From Zygnema circumcarinatum (lineage: Eukaryota; Streptophyta; Zygnematophyceae; Zygnematales; Zygnemataceae): DNA of 64,000 nt. The stretch spans positions 2,334,950 through 2,398,949 of the forward strand of contig CM074819.1 in the NCBI GenBank assembly GCA_037447605.1. The letters run 5' to 3'. Position 1 is the first letter of the stretch. Each line of letters opens with the position of its first letter. Both the position numbers and the translations under genes were made by a program. This document shows, piece after piece, positions 11,701-21,668 of this stretch. The notes under the pieces are model-generated. The model was not told the origin of the DNA. It saw only the letters and a list, made by a program, of their open reading frames with translations, and made no database searches.

Positions 11701-14700
11701 CCTGCAGTCCCAATATTCCATTCCAAATAGCAGAACGTGACAATCATTAAAACTGTGATGTTTCCATGGTTGAGATGTACGAGTTTGAAAATGGAAAAGC
11801 AACGGGATAACTACAATTCTAAGTAATGGTAGTTGTGTCTGAGTCACTTTGTTAGCTCAGACTTGACTCTTAATAGTCAAATCTATCTCAGGGCCACTTC
11901 ATATCGACCAGAGCTGCCGGCAATTTATCTGTGTCCAAAGGCGCCGTTGATTTTTTAGCAGTCCCTGAGTCATAACTTCGGTTGATATGCCTTACAATTA
12001 CATGACCTTGAGAACACTCTTTCGGCTTCCCTACCTTCTATGGTTCATGCCATAACGAGTAAGAACCATCGACTTAGACGTAGACCTTTATAACGCAAAC
12101 TCAGGTCGCCCGATGGTCGAGAGAGACCCCTCACCTTCCAAATCAACTAAGAGCACGGGTACTATTTAACACCAATTGTAAGGCAGGACATACCACCAGC
12201 CAATACTCAGGTCAGCTGACACACATTGCACTCTCAAAATACGACACCATGGTGATAAGAAGAGGTGGCATACCTGATCCCTGTCAGGCGCATTGCTGTC
12301 CTCCTGAGGACAGCCCACTCCCAAACAGCCAACAGCCGTCAGTTGCTCCTAACGGCAATGGAAAGCATGCCGTGCTCCTGCAACCACAAAGGGTGGAGTA
12401 CATGCACACACCTCAACCTCGAGCACCGCCTCATCATCATCTTCATAAACCATGTTGGAGAGGAGCACCTGCACATGCATCCCCCTCTTTTCCATCAGCT
12501 GTTGAAAGTAAAGTTGAGCAAAAAATGCTCCGTTAAAAGAAAAACTACAAGTCCGAAAAAGGTACAGGTTGCACGGTATCTCACCTCAACCAAGCGAGGC
12601 AGAATGTCTCTTAAGAGATTAGGAGGTAGTCGATTCTCACAGTATGCCGACCTGCAACGCAATTGCCTCCCACGAGTTGCTGCTAACCGAAAATCAAAGA
12701 AAAAAGCAACTTCCTATTCCTGATCCTGTTCCTGATCCTATTTCAAAAAAGAATGCAGTCAGGACATGACGATCTCAGAGGCAGCTTGCACCGGAGCATC
12801 AATGTCAAGCTACGGGTGTTGCGGAGTTTTAGTTGGAGCCTAATAAGACTCAAAAAAACCTGGATTATCATGCTAGTGAGCATTGAGAACTGAAAGTACG
12901 AAAGATCTCCATGGCCAAGCTCCTTATTATCATCACTGTCCTAAAATGGCAAATAGAATGGGTGCACTCACCAAAACTCACAAGCCTCAAGTGCCACGTC
13001 ACCATCAGCGTCCTGTGTGGCTTGAAGCATAAATGTAATTACATTCTTCATATGTGCCTGTATCAAGATAGCCCCAGGGGAAGCAAGTAACATGAATAGC
13101 AGTGTAGCGCATCTATCGCGTCGCTTTGATTTGACACAAAGCAGCCTCCGTTGCACATGCTTCAAAGTGCTGTTCCTGATCGCGTGATGTTGTCTACCTG
13201 CAAGTAGTCCGGGTGCACCTCCGCCAGCTGAACCAACGCTGCACAGACCTGATCCCAGCATGGCGCAGACGAGCACACGGTTGGTGGTATGCGGGTTTTA
13301 CAGGCGAGTTTAGCAAGAGGATGTCTGTAGCAGAGGCAATACCAGCTTGCGAACTTCTGGTTCTTGGTCTGAGGATAGCAGGAAAAGCCCTTGGAGGTAG
13401 GTGTCCATATGCAACATCATGGCCTGCAAATATGCCCCCCTGCGAACAAAGTTAACACTTCAAACCCAACAAAAAAAGGTCACGCTACCACCTGACGCTA
13501 TAAAATTGTGCATGATGGAGTCAGAGAGCTGACCTCCCAAAGGCCACACCTACGAGGAAACATGATCCTTGACTGAAGCACAAAATGCAGGGAAGAGTTT
13601 TGCAACCACGTGCACCATACCCGAGGAAGCGGCACGACCAACTGGTTGACAGAGGCCAGAGAGAGCCTTCTCAAAGAAGCGTGAGGGGAATTGAAGAGCT
13701 GAGCACCCATGACCCAATCTCCCAGTCTCTATGAGCTAGGACACTAGTGAAATAAAACCACGGCAATGTAAATGTTAAACAGCAGGTTAAATTACCAAAC
13801 TAAAAGGTTAATTGCATTCTTTGGACAAACAGCGAAGTTAAATAACCTGTATCACTTCGCCAGAGGACTCTTTGAAGAGCTGGAAGTGATTCCTAGACAA
13901 CCTGCCTCTCGCACAGGCTATCAAACAATTGAAGGTATGTTAACAAATACCTTGAGAAGACGTGGCAGAAAAAGATTAACAGGACGATCCCCAAGTCCGG
14001 GAATATCCGCGTCCAGCTGATGTGAAAGATCCTCACAGACCTGCCACACTCCCACACTCAACCGCGGTGACCGCTTGGGTACGTCTCGCCCTTACACTTC
14101 CTACTATGGAATAAGTTTCCAAGTCCTGAATGACCTAGGACTACAAGCTAAATTCTCGATAACCTAGTTAATTATGTCCCGATGAAACTAACGGTACTGA
14201 TTTTGCTTTAGACTGTGGCCTCCGTCTGCTCAACTCCTAGACGGCGAGTCCTGCAGACGAGCACAACAGCTGAAACCTGACAGGAGTTAAAGTGCCAGGT
14301 GCAACAAAGCGCGTCCGACAGCTGCCAACACTAAGATAAGACTAGTCGATGGCAGATAGGGCCCTCCCTCCCCCAGCCCAACCAATAGCAGGACAGTCAA
14401 AACAGTGCTGACTGTGCACCTTAAAAATAGCATCCACGGCCCCCTCCATGTGATTGTAGTCGTTGCTGTCCAGGCACTGCACAAAAGCTACTATAATTTC
14501 TGGCCAGGCCTCCAGACCCCCTAAACTAAGAATTGTGCTGATGACGGTTCCGACAGTATTCCTCAGTTGTCGGTCTGCTGCTCCAATGCAGGGCAAAAGC
14601 TGACTCTTGATATATTGTTGAAATCCTACATCCATTCTGCAGTAGCGTTTCTCCATATTCAAATTGTTCTTCAGCGCAAGCCCCGCACTTTGGCGCACTG

Positions 14701-15081
14701 CCACAGGCTGCCCCTGCATGTACCGTCTCACAGAACATGCGAAAGCGCCAGCTTTGAGCAGTTTGTAAACGGAAACTTCAGGGCTCCTTACAGGTGGGAT
14801 GCTCAACATAGCGTGAGCGAATTCGAATATTCTGGCGAACGGAACATACATGCCCTTGTAGGCTTCACTTCTACTCCAACGAATGGGTGGAAGCGATAAG
14901 GATAAGCACGTACCTCTGCTCGGCAGAGAATGAAAGCAAGGTAGTTGTTAAAGTCAGGAAACTCGTTCCAGTTCTTCAGCTGCTGCCAGATGCGGCCCTG
15001 GTCCACTCCGGGCAGCAGGTACTCGCACAGCAACGAGCAAATGTCCACCACGCCCTGCTCCATCGGCGCCCACGTCGCCAT
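5744..15081 (-). CDS. TRN1: Transportin-1 (karyopherin beta-2), nuclear import receptor
   Basis: Imports PY-NLS cargo such as RNA-binding proteins through nuclear pores under Ran-GTP control. Twenty-nine exons, 5' to 3': 15081-14914, 14713-14420, 14040-13951, 13698-13621, 13423-13343, 13248-13198, 13057-12972, 12651-12585, 12498-12412, 12303-12274, 11701-11639, 11531-11415, 11307-11194, 10969-10871, 10761-10636, 10510-10436, 10257-10186, 9839-9729, 9584-9501, 9182-9075, 8974-8870, 8705-8643, 8133-8059, 7057-6986, 6863-6724, 6522-6471, 6422-6374, 6126-6053, 5827-5744. Phases close throughout and give about 904 residues, against roughly 890-900 in plants and animals. Landmarks are [24 protein letters not shown], the acidic H8 loop ([12 protein letters not shown] to DDDDAV), [25 protein letters not shown] and [13 protein letters not shown]. 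The exon at 6422-6374 is the weakest call. Intron 21 uses a GC donor. The start ATG at 15081-15079 gives the expected short N-terminus. Confidence 0.95.
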
Positions 15082-15177
15082 GGCGCCTCTCGCCTGCCCC
15101 TGCCCCGCCCTAACAGCTTCCGCAGAGCCTTGCAGGAAACTATGCGGCTTCTGAAGCAGGAGATGCAGAAGCCACAG

Positions 15178-15350
15178 CACGGTGAGGGGCGAGGCCGGCC
15201 GGGGGGTGGCCGGGGGGTGGCCGGGGGCTGCTCGTGCCTGCCTGCCTGCCTGCCTGCCTGCTTGCCTCCCTGCCTCGTTCTCGCGGCCCTGCCTCGTTCT
15301 CGCGGCCCTGCCTTGCCCTGCCCTGCCCTGCCCTCAGGGAGGGGAGGGCG
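15178..15350. repeat. CTGCC/CCTG low-complexity tract 5' of transportin
   Basis: Tandem CTGC and CTGCC units plus GGGGTGGCCG units lie 100-270 bp upstream of the transportin start codon. A 16-base word ending TCTCGCGGCCCTGCC occurs twice in a row near 15285-15312. Open frames through this tract are repeat artefacts. Confidence 0.75.
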
Positions 15351-15377
15351 CGGGCGGCCGCCAGCACTAGCGACTAC

Positions 15378-15532
15378 TCGTTCCATGGCACAGTTCGCCC
15401 GTTCCATGCTGCGCAGCTCGCCCGTTCCATGTTGCGCAGTTCGCCCGTTCCATGCTGCACAGTTCGCCCGTTCCATGTTGCGCAGTTCGCCCGTTCCATG
15501 CTGCGCAGTTCGCCCGTTCCATGCCGCGGCGA
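15378..15532. repeat. 23-bp tandem repeat (GCGCAGTTCGCCCGTTCCAT)
   Basis: Six to seven near-identical copies of a 23-bp unit containing GCGCAGTTCGCCCGTTCCAT, differing at one or two positions per copy. It lies about 300 bp upstream of the transportin start codon. It is a minisatellite: copies abut each other with no spacers, so it is not a CRISPR array. Confidence 0.85.
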
Positions 15533-15715
15533 TCGGTCGTAAACGGACCATTGGACCAATCGTTGGAATTGTTAGCAGCCAACCATTGCCAACGGTTTGA
15601 ACAATTGGGTTTTTTTTCTTTGTCTTTTTCCCAAATGACAATGGTTGGTGACCACCACTTTCAAAAGCGGTCAGGGACTCAGCTCGGTGGTGCTTATTGT
15701 GTTATTGAAGTAGAG
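15533..15715. other. Short AT-containing spacer, no gene seen
   Basis: Contains several copies of words such as CCATTG and CAACGG that also dominate 16680-17010. No coding evidence. Confidence 0.4.
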
Positions 15716-16180
15716 AGGATGTGGCATGGATCTCACGATGGCGAGGCCATCAAATGTACATGGACAACATCAGCATCATGGGGAACCACGAGGAACTGGG
15801 CGCAAAGGACCTAAGCACAAAAGATAGAAGCTAGGGAGCGAAAAGCTACGCCTCGGCTCAACAACGCCAGCTCAGCGGCGGCTCAGCCCTCCCTCCAAGC
15901 ACCCGCGACGGTCGCCGATCGATGTGCGGCACTCGCATCACATCACATCGCGCGGAGGGAGGGAGGGAGGGAGCGGCGGAAGGCCACCGACACGCACGGC
16001 CACCAACAACCAAGCGCGGTTTCACGCCGAAGGAGCGGAGAAGCGAGGAGGAGGGCACCGCTGAAGGGCGGAAGACGGACATGCGCTGTCGATAAGAAAG
16101 TGGCGAGGATCGGCGGAGGAGGAGAGGAGCGCTTCCTTCCTTCCTTGCGGGGCCGTGCGCGCATCTCCACGGAGCGATCG
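15716..16180 (+). repeat. Dispersed repeat family, copy 1
   Basis: Begins GTGGCATGGATCTCACGATG and contains the hairpin word GATGGCGAGGCCATC (six-base stem, three-base loop) at about 15737-15751. The body resembles 27580-27725 (opposite strand) and 51040-51190. Its distal part (about 15910-16150, including GAGCGGCGGAAG and CACCAACA words) resembles 63200-63420. No open frame is shared between copies, so the family looks non-coding. The distal part contains GGGA/GGAA microsatellites. Confidence 0.7.
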
Positions 16181-16389
16181 ATGGGCGCACGCACGCACTG
16201 GCGGAGGAAGGAAGGAAGGACGGCATCCAAACGGGCGTCGAGGCAACCACATAACCTTTCCTTGGAAGGCTTCTTCAAAAAGGAAAGGTGCACTAACTCT
16301 GCAATGGCGAGGGCACTCCCTCCCTCCCTCCCTCACGGAACCCATTCGTAGCAAAAGAACAGCGATACAGAACTCCGTGTTTGTTCCAA

Positions 16390-16536
16390 ATTAGAGGGTA
16401 TCAGACTTAACAAAATTTGACGGAAACGGAATGTTACGAAAGTACTCCTCTGTAGGGGGGTCGCGATGTCACCGGATACTCGTTCTGGTGTCAAACATAC
16501 TGCCGGTTTGTTAAGTCTGATGCCGTACCCCCTAAT
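16390..16536. repeat. Imperfect inverted repeat, possible MITE remnant
   Basis: Left arm 16390-16414 (ATTAGAGGGTATCAGACTTA...) is matched by its reverse complement at 16507-16536 (TTTGTTAAGTCTGATGCC..., then CCCCCTAAT), with a few extra bases in the right arm and about 90 bp between arms. No clear target duplication is visible, so it could be a decayed MITE or a chance fold-back. Confidence 0.55.
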
Positions 16537-16551
16537 GACGAGCAGAGCTGT

Positions 16552-16592
16552 GCGGTACCAACCAGAGGATTCTCATTCTGAATTGGTACCGC
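16552..16592. repeat. Hairpin GCGGTACCAA ... TTGGTACCGC
   Basis: A perfect 10-base inverted repeat at 16552-16561 and 16583-16592 with a 21-base loop, directly beside the larger inverted repeat at 16390-16536. It has no U tract after it and no gene upstream, so it is not called a terminator. Confidence 0.6.
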
Positions 16593-16679
16593 GCGCCCAT
16601 TCCAACGCGGCAAGTGGCAAAGCTAAGAACGAGGGCCCGCTGTCGTAGGGCGAAGTGGTGGAGGCTCGAATCTTCAAAC

Positions 16680-17015
16680 TGGCAATTGTTTCGCGGGCAA
16701 TTTTGCTAGTGTTAACCAACCGTTGGCCGCGTTTGACAACGGTTGCAGGGATCCAATGGTTGCAGTCATTGGAGTCAATGGTCGCCAACAATTGCCAAAG
16801 TTACAAACACGGTCGGACCTAGCCAAACATTCCCAATGTCCCGGACCATTAGTCAGCCAGTTGTTGGCATCGATGGTTGGCCAGTGGTTACAGCTTTGTA
16901 CAATGGTGAAAAAATAAGGCTCGGAATAATTGAAATGGTTGACAAGCAATGGTCGCAAACATTGGCAACGATTTTGGCTGGGCCCGACACGATTGGCTGG
17001 CAACCATTCGAAAAA
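16680..17015. repeat. Region saturated with CCATTG/CAATGGTTG words
   Basis: Words such as CAATGGTTG, CCAATGGTTG, CAACCATT and ACAATTGCCA recur on both strands every 15-40 bp, so the segment is full of short complementary words. It is not a regular tandem array. A smaller set lies at 15540-15610. Confidence 0.55.
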
Positions 17016-18004
17016 GCACCTTTCGCCCATGCTACTTTTTTCGCACATAGTTGTCGTGAAATTCCATCAAATTGGCAGTGTATATGCAACAATGTTTGCC
17101 TCAGGTTCGCGGCTGCCAATCAGATGGATGCGCGGACCTGCAGGCGGCACCCCGAAATAGTTCCGTTAATGGCTCGAGAATTCGCCTGACGGGATGCCCC
17201 CTGCGCTGGTCAACCTGCTTGGTCAAAATAGTCACACGTAGAAGAACCTGAAAATAGTTATGATGTTCCGATGGCGAGTTTTTCTATAGTTTCATTTGAT
17301 TTTAGAATTTAAAGTTTGAATTTTGAATTTTGAATTTTCTATCGTGTTATCAAACTCGTTAGGTACTTCACGGTATCGTCTTGGACGTCTAACACAGATG
17401 TTAAGGATCTTCTAGACGGTAACAAAAGTGAGGCGTCAACGTTAATGAAAACTTCTTTTTCAAAAAAAAAAAAAAAAAAAACCCCCGTAAAATTTGAGGC
17501 TGATGGGGACCGCCAGAAACAAGCTTGCAGTGTTACAGGCGAGCCCCCCACCAACCCAAAGCTTGCAACTGCACAAAGCTCCACCGAGTGGTGTGTGTCC
17601 GAGGCATATCGCTGCCCATCGATTTGAGCTTATATCTTCGCAAAGGGATGTCCCATCGAGTAGCTCAACATGCAAATGTTTGACAATCCAAACTCGACTT
17701 CATTCATGCGCACTTGGGGGCTGTACCATCCTTGCAAACATTGCTGCCTGCCAGGTTGGTCCGAGCCCAAGTGGTGGACATATAGATCCACAAAAATTCA
17801 AAAGGTCATTCAATCCCAGACTTTCAAGTGCCCACCGTTTCATGCTATAGACATTGTAGAGTTCGTATCCCCTAGAAATCAGGTTTCCAATATACGATAC
17901 AACCCAGTTGACCCTCGTCCTTGCTATCGATTGAAGACAAAGCCCAAAAGCTGCAGGACAGCAAATGGGCAACGGACTCAGGACTCTCTTTTGCGCCGTT
18001 CTCG
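17016..18004. other. Gene-free stretch with AT-rich and poly-A tracts
   Basis: Holds a short TTTGAATT repeat near 17310-17340 and a run of about 19 A at 17462-17480. Open frames are unsupported by splice signals or motifs. The right part is probably the 3' flank of the CASP-like gene on the minus strand. Confidence 0.4.
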
Positions 18005-18052
18005 CGCGCCCCTCCCTCCCTCCCTCCCTCCCTCCCTCCCTCCCTCCCTCTC
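18005..18052. repeat. CTCC tetranucleotide microsatellite
   Basis: About 12 uninterrupted CTCC units just downstream of the stop codon of the minus-strand CASP-like gene. Confidence 0.85.
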
Positions 18053-18074
18053 GCTCGCTCGGGCGGGTCTCGGG

Positions 18075-19036
18075 TCACTCGGCGACGTAGGCCTCCCCCG
18101 CGAGGCGCAGGACGTCGAGGGCCGCGCTCGGCAGAAAGGAGGCGGCGGCGATGACGGCGAGGGAGGCGGCGGCCCGCGCGCGCACGAACATGGAGGGCGG
18201 GAGCAGCAGCGTCGTTGCCACCGCCAGCGCCGCCGCCCCGCTGGACAGCGCGAAGGCCAGGGCCACCTGCACGGGCCACCGCGCTCAGCTCTCAAACTCA
18301 ATATCGGACAGCCATGGCCGCCCTCCCCGCCCGCCACATGCAGCAGCAACCCGCAGGAGGGGAGCGGGTAAGGGAGGGACCGACAAAGTCACCGATGACG
18401 AAGGCAGTGAGCCACCAGGCGGCCTGCAGCGCACCGCCCGAAAGTTCGATGCAGCTGAGCAGCAGCGTCAGCAGCGCCCAGAAAGTCGCTATGGACGTCC
18501 CTGCACCACCCAGCGCCCACACAACGGCTCAGACTCTCCACTGCACTGCCGAGCGCAAACTCGCACGGCATCCTGCAAACCACGACCAACAGCGCTTTCA
18601 AGGAGACCTATATTCGTTAGCAAAGCATGCGGCTTGAAGGCAATCTTCAAGCGGCAGAGGCTGCTTTCCCCGTACTCTCGCCCGGGCGCGAAATGCCCAA
18701 GTACAAACAAGATACTCGTTCTCAGAGCTTGAAAAAGGATGAAGATGCTCTTTTCTGCAGTGTAGAAACAGGCTCATTCCGGTAAGAAAGGTGAAATGTG
18801 GCAGTCCTGCCTGCAACGAGGAAGCTGAAGGCGTCGACGTCCTGCAGCAGCACGGTGGCGGTGCCCGACGCGAGGATGACCGCCAGCGCGCAGCACGCGA
18901 GGCAGAGCTGCAGGAAGCGCAGCAGCGGGTCCGCCACCCGCGCAGGCGCGGCCCGCCGCCGCGAGCCGGCCTTCCCCGCCCCGCGGCCCGGCCCCGCCCC
19001 TGCGGGCTGCGCAGCTCCGGCCGTCTCCACGTCCAT
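18075..19036 (-). CDS. CASP-like protein, family 5 (four-helix MARVEL-type membrane protein)
   Basis: CASP-like proteins are small plasma-membrane proteins related to the Casparian-strip scaffold proteins; most have no assigned function. Three exons: 19036-18811, 18500-18385, 18266-18075, giving about 177 residues, close to the usual 150-200. The N-terminal 35 residues are Ala/Gly/Arg-rich, and RVADPLLRFLQLCLACCALA starts helix 1. DAFSFLVAGTSIATFWALL spans exon 1/2 and resembles the AFCFLVAA..LQSLWSL block of family 5, with VIGDF as the VGD motif. Three further hydrophobic segments follow. Intron 1 needs a GC donor (GCAG|GCAGGA, exon end 18811) to keep the family alignment; if a GT donor is used instead, the frame breaks. 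The gene is divergent from a second CASP-like gene. Confidence 0.8.
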
Positions 19037-19801
19037 GGCGCGCGCTAGCTCGATCGCTCTCTCGCTCGCGCTGAGGGAGAGAGGGAGGGAGGGACTGAGA
19101 GCTCGCTGCTCCTTTGCTGCGCGGGCGGGCGGGCGGGCGGGCGAGAAGGGCTGCGAGGGGAGGGAGGGAGGGAACGAGGGGAGGCCGACGGCCGCCCTCG
19201 AGGCCGCGCTGCCCTATCGCTGCCCGCTGCCCGCTGCCTCACTGCCCGCTGCCCACTGCCCACAGCCCGCTGCCCGCTGCCCGCTGCCCGCTGCCCACTG
19301 CCCGCTGCCCGCTGCCCGCTGCCCGCTGCCCGCTGCCCACTGCCCGCTGCCCGCTGCCGGCTGCCCGCTGTCCGCTGCCCGCTGCCCGCTGCCCACTGCC
19401 GGCTGCCCGCTGTCCGCTGCCTGCTGCCCGCTGCCCGCTGCCCGCTGGGCTGCCCGCTGCCCGCTGGGCTGCCCGCTGCCCGCTGCCCGCTGCCCGCTGC
19501 CCGCTGCCCGCTGCCCGTTGCCCGCTAAGTCGGGCAGCTTTTAGAGAAACGTTTCACGCAGCCCGAGAGAGTCCGAGCGCCGGGAACATCGGCGCGTGCA
19601 TGGCCGGCGGGCGTCTCCGCGCGGCGTAGCATGCAGACCGCCACGTGGCGCCTCGCGCCCCTTCTCTCGCACATCTCTGCCTCTCCCCTCTCCCTTTCCC
19701 TCTCCCTCCCCGGGTCCCGTCCCATCCCTCGCGGCGGCCTCTCGAAGCGGCGGCGGCGCACGGCCAGCAGCCATATTCAGCTCGGCAAAAGCAGCAGCAG
19801 T
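19037..19801. promoter_or_regulatory. Shared 5' spacer between two divergent CASP-like genes
   Basis: The two start codons are 765 bp apart on opposite strands, so this spacer must hold both promoters. It contains GGGA and GGGC microsatellites near 19085-19165, the GCTGCCC array, and a CT-rich tract near 19670-19715. No TATA element is obvious. Inference from gene arrangement only. Confidence 0.5.
19212..19530. repeat. GCTGCCC heptamer tandem array
   Basis: About 40 units of GCTGCCC with variants ACTGCCC, GCTGCCG, GCTGTCC and GCTGGGCTGCCC. The long open frames on both strands (Pro/Ala/Arg/Cys on one, Gly/Ser/Gln/Ala on the other) are repeat translations, not genes. Confidence 0.9.
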
Positions 19802-20608
19802 ATGGACACGGCGGAGCGCAGTCCCGACCAGGCGGTGTCACTGTTCTTCAGGTGGTCTACCGCATCCGCGCGCCATGGTCGCCATGGCGATGGTCTCCCG
19901 CAGCGCTGTGGTTGCGCTGTGCGCTGAGCCGGGACTGGGCGGCGCAGGTTTTTGCAGCTGGCATGCAGCTGCGTGGCGTTCAGCGTCATGCTCACGGCGT
20001 ACGCGCGCTCCTACTGGTACTGGGTGAGCACCCCACCCGCCCGTCCGCCCTGCGCTGCATCACATGGCTGACATGGCATGACCATGATGTGCCATTTGCG
20101 GCGGCGCGTGCAGGACTATCTCCCCTTCCGCTTCCTCATCGTGAGCACCATCATCAGCGCCTTTTGGACGCTCCTCCTATTCATCTTGGAGCTCCTGCAG
20201 CTTATGACGGGGCGAAAGATCCGCTTTCTCGCACACCGACTTTTTGTTGTCATCATGGATTGGGTGCGCGGTCCATTCTCTCCTCTGCCCCGCGCCAGTC
20301 TTGGTTGAGCGGGAAATCCCTATTCAGTGTGGCTTTCTCACATCTGGAAGGGTGGGTTCTGCGGTGCATGCGTGCAGCTGTTGGCGCTGCTGCTGCTCAG
20401 CGCGGCGTCGGCTGCGGCGGCCATCACGACCGCCTACGACCGCGGCGCGCCGTTCGCGGGCTCCCCCTGCCGCGGCACGCACCTCTACTCGCGCTTCTGC
20501 GTGCGCACCAAGGTGGCCACCGCCTTCGCGTTCCTCGCCTTCTTCTTCTTCATTCCGCACCTCATCCTTTCCACGGTGGCTGCTGCCATCCGCTATTTCG
20601 AGGGATAG
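19802..20608 (+). CDS. CASP-like / MARVEL four-helix membrane protein
   Basis: Four exons with closing phases: 19802-19851, 19948-20023, 20114-20263, 20378-20608 (stop included), about 168 residues. Four hydrophobic segments are visible: FLQLACSCVAFSVMLTAY (residues 18-35), FLIVSTIISAFWTLLLFILE (48-67), LLALLLLSAASAAAAITTAY (93-112) and a last one containing AFLAFFFFIPHLILSTV. The loop before helix 4 carries a Cys pair (SPCRGTHLYSRFC), a common feature of plant CASP-like proteins. Short cytosolic ends and total length fit the family. Subfamily is unclear; it is not simply a copy of its neighbour at 18075-19036. The ATG at 19802 gives a 16-residue N-terminus before the first intron; an upstream start is possible. 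Confidence 0.75.
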
Positions 20609-21353
20609 TGCTTCCATCAGCGAGCCTCTCCGGCTAGCACGCCGTATACAGATTTACCTGTGTAGACAAATAATACATATCATGGTCGGGTTGACCTTCG
20701 TGCATATAATTTGAAAGAAGTCTTGAGTCTTTGAAATAAGTTCAACATGGGCGCATCCTCTATTTTGGGATAAGAATGTTGAAGCCTTTTCGCTGTGCAG
20801 GCAGTGAGTAACTTCTCTTTTCATGCTTGTGTTTATTTATTTTGTTAGACCTGGTTAGTCACATGCGCAGCAATCTTGATGGAAATCCGTCATCGCCAGT
20901 CCGAGCTCTTAGATATTTGAGAATGGGTTTGAGCGAACCAGTTCGAACATGTAAACTCTTGCACCGCTGCTACCATACTGCACACAAGACAAGCAACACT
21001 CGCATTGCCTAAACAATTTTTTAAGTATTGGAAGAGGAGATCGACCCCAGCAGTCCTAAGATTAAGGAACTTAAAATAGAAAGAGACGTTACACTGTTCT
21101 GTAGTTCTCGCTACAAGCACTTGAAACTAGAAGCCATTGCCTATTAGGGAGATATGTATCATAAAAAAATTGTGATAAGGTAAGGAACCCAAACTCATCA
21201 GTACGTATTCTACCAGTCTAATCCTCAAGTGGCAGGGGAGTGTCTTGTTGGGAAATTTCGCGCATACATACACCGATTTCAAAACCTCCTATACAGAAGA
21301 TCCACAAAGCTATCCTTTGTGAACAACCACGTTGCAAAACTTTGGAATCCTTT
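20609..21353. other. Convergent intergenic region, no gene seen
   Basis: Lies between the 3' ends of the plus-strand CASP-like gene and SHMT. AT-rich, with short unsupported open frames; it probably holds the two 3' untranslated regions. Confidence 0.5.
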
Positions 21354-21637
21354 TTAGTTGTTGTACATCATGGAGGCCTTCTCGAACCCAATGGTCGGGA
21401 ACTGCTTGGCATACTCCTCGACCTGATGGCGCAGAGCCTGGACAGCCTCCAGCGTAGCGGAGTCGCTGTCCACGAATGCGCGGAAGTCCTTCAATTTGGG
21501 CCCTGCACTCAGGAAGCCACGTGTCAGGAGAGACCGCTCCTCCTGGCACTAGTTGAAAATGCCACGTCAAACCACCCTCCTCCCAACCCCACCTCCCCCC
21601 AAACCCCTACCTCTCTTCCCNNNNNNNNNNCCCCCCC

Positions 21638-21668
<31 letters not shown>

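Noticed and set aside
15378-15532. Possible CRISPR array
   Set aside because: Units abut each other with no unique spacers and the DNA is eukaryotic; it is a minisatellite.
14887-15641. Open frames of 220-237 codons on both strands with MERANCA or RSMLRSSPVPC repeats
   Set aside because: They run through transportin exon 1 and the 23-bp minisatellite; the repeated peptides are translations of the repeat.
16022-16394. Several 80-130 codon frames with RXGXXP or SFLP repeats
   Set aside because: They follow GGAA/GGGA microsatellites inside the dispersed repeat and are not shared between its copies.
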